11,662 nucleotides of DNA from CBFGTV01 sp965652145 (GCA_965652145.1 CBFGTV010000096.1:1-11662), one strand, 5' to 3'. Positions 1 through 6,276 are shown, numbered from the stretch's first letter. Translations and numbers: made by a program. The notes: generated by a model from the sequence alone, not told the origin.

Positions 1-2
1 GG

Positions 3-1430
3 GGAGCCCTACTGGGGGTAAAGGACGAAGGCTATGAATTTGTGACCTCCTTTGGTTCCAAGATCAGCCTGGAAGAAATACGACATATTTTAGAAAAATG
101 TGCAGTAACCAAGGAAGGACTGCTCATTGAAAATCATTTGACCCATGGAATAGAAAACAGTGGCCTATATAATAGCAAAGATACAAGGGCCATCATCTGC
201 CTGCCTATTATTAATAATAGCAGAAACGATGAAATACCTGGCTTTGAACAGCGGCAGCCGGTAAAGGAGAAGGTAAAGGTAATTGGGTATTTGTACCAAG
301 AAACCGATAAGGTATTTAACAATTTTTCTCAGGAGACCTTTAATGATTGCAAGAAGCTGCTTCCGTTAGCCTGTATTATGCTGAACAACTATTATTTACA
401 GATCAGCTCATCAATTGATAAGATGACTGGGGCCTATGTAAGAAAAACCATTGAAAAAATTCTGCTGGAAAATATTGAGGCAGCTAAAGAAGCAGAGCAG
501 CAGTTTTCCATTATTATGTGTGATATAGACCATTTTAAATGTGTTAACGATACCTATGGACATCAACGGGGTGATATGGTACTGACAGAGGTTGGCAGGG
601 TAATCAGAGAGCATATTCGTTCATCTGACCATGTGGGACGGTACGGAGGAGAGGAATTTATCATTATTTTGCCCGGTGCCCGAAAGCAAGATGCCTTTAT
701 CATTGCTGAAAAAATTCGAAATGCCTTTCAAGAGGCAAAACTTTTAGGTGACGAGGTCGAGCTAACCATTAGCTGTGGTGTGGCCGGTTGTCCTGAAGAC
801 GGCATTACAAAGGAAATATTGATTGAAAAGGCTGATCAGGCGTTGTATCATGCCAAGGAGCAGGGCAGAAACAGAACTGTATTCTATGAAAATGACATAG
901 GATTTGTAGATAAGCGGACCGATAAGCTGGCGGGAATTGTATCGGGAAATGTGGTGCAGGATCAGCGAAATGTATTGGTAATAGCAGAGGCTATAGAGCT
1001 GCTTACAGAGGGTCGAAGCCTTGAAGATAAAATATACATTATGCTGGGCAGACTAATTGAGATACTAGAGGCGGAAGAAGGAATTGTATTTACCGTTAAA
1101 AACAATCAAATCAAGTCTCAGCTTTGCCGTAGAAGATTCATGGATAATTGGCAGGGGGAGTTAAATTACAATAGCAGACTAATTGGGAAGGTAATTCAGT
1201 CTAGACAGGGAGAATACCTGATTGACTGGGAAGATATCAGTCATATTGATATTTTTACCGGAACCCCCAATTGGAAATCAGTAATTGTTACCCCCATTAT
1301 CTACAATGGAGTAGTAAAGGGTGTAATTTACTTATCGGTTTCGGTAAAGGAAAAGGAATTCGATTTTAATGCCTACAATCTTGTAAAGCTCACCAGCAGT
1401 ATTTTAGGTCCCATTTTGGGGGATTTCTAA
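3..1430 (+). CDS. Diguanylate cyclase with GAF-GGDEF-GAF layout (5' end outside window)
   Basis: Probably makes the second messenger cyclic-di-GMP from two GTP, under control of ligand-sensing GAF domains; no membrane segment is visible, so likely cytoplasmic. The frame is open from base 3, so the gene starts upstream. The GTG at 42 has no ribosome binding site and should not be taken as the start. Numbering residues from that GTG, about 1-120 read as the end of a GAF domain, about 125-283 as GGDEF and about 310-462 as a second GAF. The active-site GGEEF is at bases 645-659. The metal-binding DID of CDIDHF and the guanine-binding asparagine (VND) precede it. An RSSD inhibitory I-site at 618-629 lies exactly five residues before GGEEF, so product feedback inhibition is expected. 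No EAL or HD-GYP domain follows. The cyclase call is firm; the ligand is unknown. Confidence 0.9.
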   Translation, partial: GALLGVKDEGYEFVTSFGSKISLEEIRHILEKCAVTKEGLLIENHLTHGIENSGLYNSKDTRAIICLPIINNSRNDEIPGFEQRQPVKEKVKVIGYLYQETDKVFNNFSQETFNDCKKLLPLACIMLNNYYLQISSSIDKMTGAYVRKTIEKILLENIEAAKEAEQQFSIIMCDIDHFKCVNDTYGHQRGDMVLTEVGRVIREHIRSSDHVGRYGGEEFIIILPGARKQDAFIIAEKIRNAFQEAKLLGDEVELTISCGVAGCPEDGITKEILIEKADQALYHAKEQGRNRTVFYENDIGFVDKRTDKLAGIVSGNVVQDQRNVLVIAEAIELLTEGRSLEDKIYIMLGRLIEILEAEEGIVFTVKNNQIKSQLCRRRFMDNWQGELNYNSRLIGKVIQSRQGEYLIDWEDISHIDIFTGTPNWKSVIVTPIIYNGVVKGVIYLSVSVKEKEFDFNAYNLVKLTSSILGPILGDF

Positions 1431-1470
1431 ATTTTACCTAAAATATTATAAGAAAAAACATAAACCTGAT

Positions 1471-1510
1471 AAAAGGATCAGTCTTGAAGAATTGATCCTT
1501 TCTTTTTATT
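1471..1510 (+). terminator. Intrinsic terminator of the diguanylate cyclase gene
   Basis: A perfect 9-bp stem, AAAGGATCA paired with TGATCCTTT, has a 12-base loop and is followed by a T-rich tail (TTTCTTTTTATT). It lies about 40 bases after the cyclase stop codon and isolates that gene from hutH. Confidence 0.85.
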
Positions 1511-1604
1511 AATTTATCACGCTAAAAAATTAGATTACTAAATTTTGTTGAAACCTTAAAAAAAATTGTAAGGCTGGAAGGAAAAGTAACCTAACTGTAG
1601 AATG

Positions 1605-1618
1605 ATTACTAAAGTAAT
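1605..1618. promoter_or_regulatory. Palindrome ATTACT-AA-AGTAAT upstream of hutH, possible operator
   Basis: Perfect 6-bp arms flank a 2-base centre, 45 bases before the hutH start. Its left half (GATTACTAAA, 1604-1613) occurs again as an exact direct repeat at 1533-1542. This arrangement would suit a regulator binding near the hutH promoter. No clear -35/-10 pair is visible in 1511-1646, so the operator role is inferred only; AT-rich DNA can form such palindromes by chance. Confidence 0.3.
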
Positions 1619-1646
1619 AAGATGAAATCAGCATACATTTATGGAT

Positions 1647-1654
1647 AAAAGGAG
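1647..1654 (+). promoter_or_regulatory. hutH ribosome binding site that decides the start codon
   Basis: AAAAGGAG at 1647-1654 is the only good ribosome binding site here. The GTG at 1654 lies inside it and cannot be used with it. The TTG at 1663 is eight bases downstream, a normal spacing, so TTG is the likely start. Confidence 0.75.
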
Positions 1655-1662
1655 TGATTGAA

Positions 1663-3186
1663 TTGGGCCAAGTTTTGATTAATGGAAACGGGTTAACCCT
1701 AGAGGAACTGGTGATGGTGGCCAGGAAATTTGATCGTGTTGAAATTGAAAAGGAGGCGGCAGAAAGGGTAAACCTCAGCAGAAGGCTGGTGGAGGAATTC
1801 GTTGAGGAGGAATCTGTAGTCTATGGAATCACGACGGGTTTTGGAAAATTCAGTGATGTAGCCATCTCAAAGGATGAAACGGCTGCCTTGCAAAGAAATC
1901 TTATTATTAGCCATGCCTGCGGGGTAGGAAAGCCCCTGGAAGAAGAAATTGTCAGGGCTATTATGCTGTTAAGGGCCAATGCCCTGTTAAAGGGTCATTC
2001 AGGTATTCGATTAAGTACATTAAATATCCTGATCGACATGTTAAATAAAGGCGTACATCCCATTATCCCAGAAAAGGGCTCCCTTGGAGCCAGCGGAGAT
2101 TTAGCCCCCCTGGCCCATATGGTGCTGGTGATGATTGGGGAGGGAGAAGCGGTATATCAAGGAATCAGAATGTCAGGCAGGGAGGCCATGGAAAAGGCCG
2201 GCATTAACATTGTTGAGCTTACTTCAAAGGAGGGCCTGGCATTGATTAACGGTACACAGGTAATGACCGCTATCGGGGCATTGACAGTGTATGATTGTAA
2301 AATGCTGATAAAGCTGGCGGATATTGCAGCTGCCTTAACCCTGGAGGGGCAGCGGGGAATCATTGATGCCTTTTTTAAACAGGTTCATCAAGTAAGACCC
2401 CATCCTGGTCAGCTTCAAACTGCCGAAAACCTATTGATGCTTTTAGAGGGAAGCAGCTTCGTCACCCGGCAGGGGCAGCTTCGGGTTCAAGATGCCTATA
2501 CCCTGCGGTGCATTCCCCAAATTCATGGAGCAAGTCGAGATGCCATTGCCTATGTTGAAGAAAAAGTAAAGATAGAGATGAACTCAGCCACAGACAACCC
2601 CTTGATATTCACGGAAGAACAGGCGGTAATCTCTGGTGGGAATTTCCATGGTCAGCCCATGGCCCTGGCCTTTGATTTTTTAGGAATTGCCATAGCAGAG
2701 CTGGCCAATGTATCGGAGCGGAGGATTGAAAGACTGGTTAATCCTCAACTAAGTGGCCTACCAGCCTTTTTAACCCCTAAGGGAGGGCTAAATTCAGGGT
2801 TTATGATAACCCAATACGCAGCCGCCGCCCTGGTATCAGAAAATAAAGTATTGGCCCATCCCGCCAGCGTAGATTCCATACCATCCTCAGCCAATCAGGA
2901 GGATCATGTTTCCATGGGAACCATTGCTGCCAGAAAGGCCAGAGAAATTTATGAAAATACAGTGCAGGTTTTGGCCATTGAGCTTTTGGCAGCGGCCCAG
3001 GCCATTGATTTTTATCAAAAACACCAGCTTGGAAGGGGAACAGCCCTGGCGTACGGGTTAATTAGAGAAAGGGTTAGCTCCCTTGAAGATGACCGGGTAA
3101 TGTATGTCGATATTCATAATAGCAGTGAGCTAATAAAGGGTCATAAAATAGTTGACGAGGTAACTAAAGTTATTAAACTAAATTAA
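1663..3186 (+). CDS. hutH: Histidine ammonia-lyase
   Basis: Deaminates L-histidine to trans-urocanate and ammonia, the first step of histidine breakdown; a cytoplasmic homotetramer in this family. Starting at TTG 1663 the protein has 507 residues, the usual length. The Ala143-Ser144-Gly145 triad in the GSLGASGDLAPLAHM segment forms the MIO electrophile. Family catalytic and binding residues are present: Tyr54 (YGITTGFG), His84 (SHACGVG), Asn196 (ALINGT), Tyr279 and Arg282 (QDAYTLRC), and Glu413 (NQEDHVSMG). The His84 and Glu413 pair favours histidine over phenylalanine or tyrosine as substrate. No hutU, hutI, hutG or hutP gene adjoins it, so the later steps must be encoded elsewhere or be absent. 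Possible regulation is by the palindrome just upstream. Confidence 0.97.
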   Translation: MGQVLINGNGLTLEELVMVARKFDRVEIEKEAAERVNLSRRLVEEFVEEESVVYGITTGFGKFSDVAISKDETAALQRNLIISHACGVGKPLEEEIVRAIMLLRANALLKGHSGIRLSTLNILIDMLNKGVHPIIPEKGSLGASGDLAPLAHMVLVMIGEGEAVYQGIRMSGREAMEKAGINIVELTSKEGLALINGTQVMTAIGALTVYDCKMLIKLADIAAALTLEGQRGIIDAFFKQVHQVRPHPGQLQTAENLLMLLEGSSFVTRQGQLRVQDAYTLRCIPQIHGASRDAIAYVEEKVKIEMNSATDNPLIFTEEQAVISGGNFHGQPMALAFDFLGIAIAELANVSERRIERLVNPQLSGLPAFLTPKGGLNSGFMITQYAAAALVSENKVLAHPASVDSIPSSANQEDHVSMGTIAARKAREIYENTVQVLAIELLAAAQAIDFYQKHQLGRGTALAYGLIRERVSSLEDDRVMYVDIHNSSELIKGHKIVDEVTKVIKLN

Positions 3187-3200
3187 ATTTAAATTATACA

Positions 3201-3230
3201 GGGCCGATGAATTGTCTATTCTATCGGCCC
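3201..3230. terminator. Hairpin between the convergent hutH and 94-residue protein genes
   Basis: A perfect 8-bp stem, GGGCCGAT paired with ATCGGCCC, has a 14-base loop. On the + strand it is followed by TAAAACTAAA with no T run; on the - strand it is followed by the more T-rich TGTATAATTTAAATTT. It may stop both transcripts, and suits the minus-strand gene slightly better. Confidence 0.65.
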
Positions 3231-3262
3231 TAAAACTAAATAAGTACCTACTCACTCAATTT

Positions 3263-3547
3263 TTAATCTTGTTCTAAAATTTGAAGCACCTGTTGCAGTT
3301 TTCTTTTCTGTTCGTCATTTAAGAAGGGTTTCAGCTTTTCAACCAGTTCCTGTTGATTGGGAACAGTATGCTTTAGTCGTTGTAATTCCTGGATTATTTC
3401 CGCCTCTGACTTTCCACTGTACTGATTAAAAAGGCCCAGTACCTTTTGATAATCCTCTTCAGAAATGTAATTCTTTATTTCTTCCACCTTTGAAAAATCT
3501 CCCGCTTTTATTGCTGCCATCAATTCATTTAGCTTACCTTGATCCAA
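3263..3547 (-). CDS. Small charged helical protein, unknown function
   Basis: I do not recognise a named family. The chosen TTG start (3547-3545) lies six bases after GGGAGGG (3560-3554 on the minus strand) and gives 94 residues. Upstream in-frame starts (GTG 3586, ATG 3562) have weaker ribosome binding sites but remain possible; the longest form is 107 residues. The protein is charged, predicted almost wholly helical, and has no signal peptide, membrane segment or cysteine. Two copies of one motif are visible: NYISEEDYQKVLGLF and, 48 residues later, PFLNDEQKRKLQQVLQIL. The second closely resembles the last motif of the divergent membrane protein at 3753-4568, so the two genes probably belong together. 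Real gene by codon pattern and ribosome binding site; function unknown. Confidence 0.75.
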   Translation of the reverse strand: MDQGKLNELMAAIKAGDFSKVEEIKNYISEEDYQKVLGLFNQYSGKSEAEIIQELQRLKHTVPNQQELVEKLKPFLNDEQKRKLQQVLQILEQD

Positions 3548-3752
3548 CACAATCCCTCCCATAATTTCCTGAGATAATTTATTCACCTGATAAAATGCTA
3601 TCCCTATAATCTATGCAGCAGGGGTTGGGTATGCTACAAAAAATTAAATTAATTCTTTCCAGAACAAATCAGATAAAATAGTGTTTTTTTTAATAATTCA
3701 TGATCAACAGCAATATATTAGTAGTAAAAATGTACCCAAAAGGAGGAAGACA
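3548..3752. promoter_or_regulatory. Divergent intergenic region between the two helical-repeat genes
   Basis: This stretch must hold promoters for both flanking genes. On the + strand the best -10-like hexamer is TAAAAT (3674-3679), but no matching -35 lies 16-18 bases upstream. On the - strand TAGATTATAGGG (around 3603-3614) could contribute a -10. The + strand ribosome binding site AAAGGAGG (3738-3745) is strong. No hairpin or operator is evident; promoter placement is uncertain. Confidence 0.3.
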
Positions 3753-4568
3753 ATGGAGGAGTTAAAAGATCGGGAATTAGCCTTGGAAGATAAAAAGCAA
3801 GCCTCAGTACAGCCCACTTGGCTTTGGATATTGCCTATTTTATTATTGTTCATAGGAGGAAAAAGCAATAAGCTGAATGTAAGGGAAATAGAAGCCATGT
3901 CTTTGGAAAAAAAGGCAAAACTCTTGGGAAGAATTAAGGGCTATATGGATAGTGAAGAGCAGCTGGTCATTCATCGAGCTGAAATGCTGTTGCATATTAT
4001 TTTAAAGGTAAAGGAATTGATGGAGCTGCCAGGTTTGATAGGGGCTGAAACAAAATATCACACCTTGTCCTATACTGATCGAAAAAGACATATGCTGATG
4101 GATATTAGTGAATTCGTCGATGATGAAAAAAGAGAGGTCATTCATAAGGCCATCGATCTGCATATGAAGGCCAGTCTGATGGAAAACAAAATCAGAGAGC
4201 TGCAGGACCTAGCCAATACCCCGCTATCTATTGACCAGCTTGATAAATACATAGATGTCTTTGACCCCCTTCTGGAAGGTGAATTAAAGGATAAAACCAA
4301 GGAGCTGCGGGTTTTAGTGGGAATATTGAAACTAGTTAAGTCTCTGAGCAGTAAGCAAAAACTGGATGAATCTGATATATTTGAAATTGCAAAGCCCTTT
4401 TTAAGTAAAGAGCAGGGTGAACAGCTCAATAAAATGATACAAATATTTAGGGCAGTCAGCAGTATTGGGGAAGGCAGCAGTTCGGCAGGAATGACAGGGC
4501 CTGAAAATCCTGACAGTGAGGAAAAAGAACCGATTGACACTGAGGTCGCTCCCATTGAGGAAATATAA
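3753..4568 (+). CDS. Single-pass membrane protein with four helical repeats, unknown function
   Basis: The start ATG 3753 follows AAAGGAGG with seven bases between, giving 271 residues; an upstream in-frame extension to 3681 has no ribosome binding site. Residues 1-21 are charged, residues 22-36 (TWLWILPILLLFIGG) form one membrane segment, and the rest is a soluble, charged, helical domain. A motif recurs four times, beginning near residues 63 (GYMDSEEQLVIHRAEML), 120 (EFVDDEKREVIHKAIDL), 172 (PLLEGELKDKTKELRVL) and 215 (PFLSKEQGEQLNKMIQI). The last copy matches the C-terminal motif of the divergent 94-residue protein. The C-terminus (about 236-271) is Ser/Gly/Glu/Pro-rich and probably disordered. 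No enzyme motif is visible. A membrane-anchored scaffold or partner-binding role is conceivable, but that is a guess. Confidence 0.8.
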   Translation: MEELKDRELALEDKKQASVQPTWLWILPILLLFIGGKSNKLNVREIEAMSLEKKAKLLGRIKGYMDSEEQLVIHRAEMLLHIILKVKELMELPGLIGAETKYHTLSYTDRKRHMLMDISEFVDDEKREVIHKAIDLHMKASLMENKIRELQDLANTPLSIDQLDKYIDVFDPLLEGELKDKTKELRVLVGILKLVKSLSSKQKLDESDIFEIAKPFLSKEQGEQLNKMIQIFRAVSSIGEGSSSAGMTGPENPDSEEKEPIDTEVAPIEEI

Positions 4569-4594
4569 AATTGAAGTTAGAATACTACTTTAAT

Positions 4595-4623
4595 TTAACA
4601 ACCTTTTATGATATATTGATAAC
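4595..4623 (+). promoter_or_regulatory. Possible sigma-A promoter for the DUF896 gene
   Basis: TTAACA (4595-4600) and GATAAC (4618-4623) are 17 bases apart, with five and four matches to the -35 and -10 consensus. The spacing is ideal but the -10 is imperfect. Predicted transcription would start about 20 bases before the start codon. Confidence 0.35.
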
Positions 4624-4647
4624 AGAAGAAGTAAAGGGAGTGTTTCT

Positions 4648-4824
4648 ATGGTTTCAAAAGAAAAAATCAGTCGAATTAACCAATTGGCAAAGCTTTCAAA
4701 AGAAAGAGAGCTGACAGAAGAAGAAAAAAGTGAGCAGGCCCAATTGAGGAAGGAATATATAGAATCCTTTAGAAAAACCTTCAAGCAGCAGTTAGATAAT
4801 TTAGAAATTGAATATGTTGATTAA
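4648..4824 (+). CDS. DUF896 family small protein (YnzC-like)
   Basis: A 58-residue protein starting at ATG 4648, seven bases after AAAGGGAG. The sequence KEKISRINQLAKLSKERELT, then EEEKSEQAQLRKEYIESFR, matches the DUF896 pattern: a helical hairpin of two charged helices with the conserved EEExxEQxxLRxEYI stretch. B. subtilis YnzC, the best known member, is longer (about 77 residues) and sits beside SOS-induced yneA; its molecular role is not settled. Here the family's C-terminal tail is shortened to a few residues after the second helix, and no SOS gene adjoins it. Cytoplasmic, no membrane segment. It appears to be its own transcription unit, closed by two terminators. Confidence 0.88.
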   Translation: MVSKEKISRINQLAKLSKERELTEEEKSEQAQLRKEYIESFRKTFKQQLDNLEIEYVD

Positions 4825-4852
4825 AAAAAAGAAGATACCATCTTCTTTTTTT
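4823..4852 (+). terminator. Intrinsic terminator of the DUF896 gene
   Basis: GAAGAT-ACC-ATCTTC forms a tight hairpin whose stem is lengthened by pairing of the preceding A run with the following seven T residues. It begins at the stop codon itself. The A-before, T-after symmetry means it could also work for transcripts coming from the other side. Confidence 0.9.
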
Positions 4853-4854
4853 AT

Positions 4855-4896
4855 GATGAGGAAAATCGATAGGTCTTTTCTCATCTTTTTTATTTT
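4855..4896 (+). terminator. Second, tandem intrinsic terminator before cheW
   Basis: GATGAG pairs with CTCATC, and AAAA with TTTT inside it with one bulged G; the 10-base loop is TCGATAGGTC. A T-rich tail (TTTTTTATTTT) follows. It lies two bases beyond the first terminator, so the pair would give near-complete insulation of cheW from upstream transcription. Confidence 0.75.
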
Positions 4897-4945
4897 CTCT
4901 GGATATTTTTGAAAGAAAAAAAGGATTCTATTTTTCCTTAGCGAA

Positions 4946-4955
4946 TACTTAAGTA
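4946..4955. promoter_or_regulatory. Palindrome TACTTAAGTA upstream of cheW
   Basis: A perfect 10-bp palindrome 38 bases before the cheW start. The 14 bases around it (AATACTTAAGTAAT) match the hutH upstream palindrome at 12 of 14 positions. It might be an operator or part of a promoter. No convincing -35/-10 pair or sigma-D (TAAA-N15-GCCGATAA) promoter is visible at 4897-4981. Weak evidence. Confidence 0.22.
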
Positions 4956-4993
4956 ATTTAGGTAGAAAAATGTCTAATTTTGGAGGGATGATT

Positions 4994-5446
4994 ATGTCTG
5001 AAAGACAATATGTAATATTCAAGCTGGATAAGGAAGAGTATGGTGTAGATATTATGCACGTCAAAGAAATCAGCGAATTTAAAGAGAGCATGAAGGTACC
5101 CAATGCACCGAAATTCGTTGATGGAATTGTAAACTATCGAGGGGTGGTTACTCCGATCATTAACCTCAGAAAAAAGTTTAATATGCCCCTGCTGGAGATC
5201 ACCAGCAATACGAGGATTATTATTATCTATATGAACGATCGGCAAATTGGCTTCCTGGTGGATGATGCTTCCCAGGTGCTTACCATTGATGAAAAGGATA
5301 TTGACCCAGCCCCCGAATTAATATCTGGTAATATCGACGAACGATTTATCAGCGGTATTGCCAAGGTTCAGGAACGTATGATTATCGTGCTGGATCTGGA
5401 AAAGGTACTAAGCGAAGAAGAAAAAGAAAAAATAGTTAATTTATAA
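4994..5446 (+). CDS. cheW: Chemotaxis coupling protein CheW
   Basis: CheW is the cytoplasmic adaptor that joins methyl-accepting chemoreceptors to the CheA kinase. The whole 150-residue protein is one CheW domain, the normal length. Diagnostic segments are QYVIFKLDKEEYGVDI near the start, VPNAPKFVDGIVNYRGVVTP (residues 35-54), INLRKKF (56-62) and IGFLVDDASQVLTI (85-98). The ATG at 4994 is six bases after GGAGGG (4982-4987). The ATG at 4988 abuts the ribosome binding site and the one at 4970 has none, so both are rejected. No CheA, CheY or receptor gene is adjacent, so it is a stand-alone gene, probably one of several CheW copies. Two terminators upstream imply its own promoter. Confidence 0.95.
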   Translation: MSERQYVIFKLDKEEYGVDIMHVKEISEFKESMKVPNAPKFVDGIVNYRGVVTPIINLRKKFNMPLLEITSNTRIIIIYMNDRQIGFLVDDASQVLTIDEKDIDPAPELISGNIDERFISGIAKVQERMIIVLDLEKVLSEEEKEKIVNL

Positions 5447-5559
5447 TTTTTTATGGGAAAAGGTAGAAATGCTGAGTTACAAGAGAAAAATGGCAGCTTC
5501 TGTTGTTAGAAAATATTTGTTTTAAGCAAAATTGAGCAAATTTCTTCCTCTACTTTGTT

Positions 5560-5565
5560 TATAAT
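5560..5565 (+). promoter_or_regulatory. Consensus -10 element before the exported-protein gene
   Basis: TATAAT matches the sigma-A -10 exactly and lies 42 bases before the start codon. No good -35 lies 16-18 bases upstream (TTGAGC at 5532 is 22 bases away), and the extended -10 TG is displaced by one base. A weak or activator-dependent promoter is possible. Confidence 0.35.
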
Positions 5566-5607
5566 ACTAGTGGACAAGCAATATCATGTATTCAAAGGAG
5601 GAAAGAA

Positions 5608-6087
5608 ATGAAAAGAATCATACCCCTTTTCCTTATACTCATTTTGCTTTCGATTCAGTCGCAATCATTTTCAGCCACTATCGATTCCCTTGAACAGGAA
5701 TCACAGTACGAAGAAAGGATGGCCAGGCTAACCACTCTACTTCGGGAAAGAAATCGTCTGTTTAATAGCCTGTTTCGTTCAGAGGTTCCCACCATCAGGG
5801 AAATAGAAGCAGAATTATCGCTGATCGTCACCGAACCATTATTAAAATCAGATATAGAGGTCTTTGAAGCTATTATAGAGATGCCTGCTTCCTATGAAAA
5901 GATAAGGGATGTGGAAATAATTAAAGCCGAGCTATTAAAGCATTCCGCAACGGTTGAGACCTGGGAGGTAGTTGTTCGATGGCAAATAGAGGGCTATGAA
6001 GGAATTACAGGTGAAGATGTAGGCTATTATGTTGAAATGGAAAAGATTGATGGTTGTTGGCTATTAAAGGATTATTATACCAGTTAA
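5608..6087 (+). CDS. Exported protein of unknown function
   Basis: The start ATG 5608 follows AAAGGAGG with six bases between, giving 159 residues. Residues 1-23 are a typical Sec signal: Lys-Arg, a hydrophobic core (IIPLFLILILLSI), then a polar SQSFSA cleavage region, with cutting probably at residues 20-23. There is no lipobox cysteine, so it is released or wall-associated rather than a lipoprotein. The mature part has an acidic helical N-terminal half and a beta-rich C-terminal half: ETWEVVVRWQIEGYEG, then GYYVEMEKIDGCWLLKDYY. That end looks like the last strands of an NTF2-like or similar alpha/beta fold, which is only an impression. It is followed by a terminator and stands alone. I do not recognise the family. 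Confidence 0.85.
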   Translation: MKRIIPLFLILILLSIQSQSFSATIDSLEQESQYEERMARLTTLLRERNRLFNSLFRSEVPTIREIEAELSLIVTEPLLKSDIEVFEAIIEMPASYEKIRDVEIIKAELLKHSATVETWEVVVRWQIEGYEGITGEDVGYYVEMEKIDGCWLLKDYYTS

Positions 6088-6119
6088 TAAGTTAAACAAT
6101 TGTAAAGAATTAAATCCCT

Positions 6120-6146
6120 AAAGAGATCACTCCGGTCTCTTTTTTG
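6120..6146 (+). terminator. Intrinsic terminator of the exported-protein gene
   Basis: AGAGATC pairs with GGTCTCT (one G-U pair), has a five-base loop ACTCC, and is followed by six T residues. It lies about 35 bases after the stop codon. Confidence 0.85.
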
Positions 6147-6160
6147 TGTGAACTAATAAA

Positions 6161-6189
6161 TTAGGCTTCTGGTAGGAATCCTTTATAAT
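6161..6189 (+). promoter_or_regulatory. Probable promoter of the degS-degU operon
   Basis: TATAAT (6184-6189) is a perfect -10. The hexamer 17 bases upstream, TTAGGC (6161-6166), is a poor -35, so the promoter may need an activator. An inverted repeat TTTAC-N10-GTAAA (about 6190-6209) overlaps the expected transcription start and could be a binding site. Transcription from here would include the short upstream reading frame at 6226. Confidence 0.4.
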
Positions 6190-6225
6190 TTACTTTTTTA
6201 AATGTAAAAAATAGAGGAAATTTGT

Positions 6226-6276
6226 ATGAATATGAAGAAATATGATTCGAATGAATATATTGGGGTGAAGGCATGA
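6226..6276 (+). CDS. Possible 16-residue leader peptide overlapping the degS start
   Basis: An ATG at 6226 lies seven bases after AGAGGA (6213-6218) and opens a 16-codon frame, MNMKKYDSNEYIGVKA. Its TGA stop (6274-6276) overlaps the degS ATG as ATGA, in a different reading frame. The degS ribosome binding site lies inside this frame. The arrangement is typical of translational coupling: ribosomes finishing the short frame could restart on degS. Nothing in the peptide suggests an amino-acid-sensing attenuator (no codon run). It could also be chance in AT-rich DNA. Confidence 0.4.
   Translation: MNMKKYDSNEYIGVKA

Noticed and set aside
1622..1648. 8-codon frame MKSAYIYG just before hutH, considered as a leader peptide
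   Set aside because: It has no ribosome binding site and no histidine codons, so it does not resemble a histidine-sensing attenuator.
1654..1662. GTG start for hutH giving 510 residues
   Set aside because: The GTG is part of the AAAAGGAG ribosome binding site itself; the TTG at 1663 has correct spacing and gives family-typical residue numbering.
1663..3186. Phenylalanine or tyrosine ammonia-lyase instead of histidine ammonia-lyase
   Set aside because: The SHACGVG histidine and NQEDHVSM glutamate match histidine ammonia-lyase; plant-type PAL has glutamine and other residues there.
4142..4555. 137-residue minus-strand reading frame opposite the membrane-protein gene
   Set aside because: It is wholly antisense to a well-supported gene, rich in Ser and Leu as expected of a shadow frame, and has no ribosome binding site.
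4855..4993. Sigma-D flagellar/chemotaxis promoter before cheW
   Set aside because: ATCGATAG at 4864-4871 resembles the -10, but no TAAA lies 15 bases upstream and the sequence is part of a terminator hairpin loop.
4801..5103. 100-residue minus-strand frame across the tandem terminators and the start of cheW
   Set aside because: It crosses two terminator hairpins and the cheW start, its product is low-complexity Ile/Lys/Phe-rich, and no supporting start signal is seen.
5469..5525. 18-codon frame (MLSYKRKMAASVVRKYLF) between cheW and the exported protein
   Set aside because: It has a basic, peptide-like composition but only a weak AGG ahead of it, and nothing else supports translation; likely chance.
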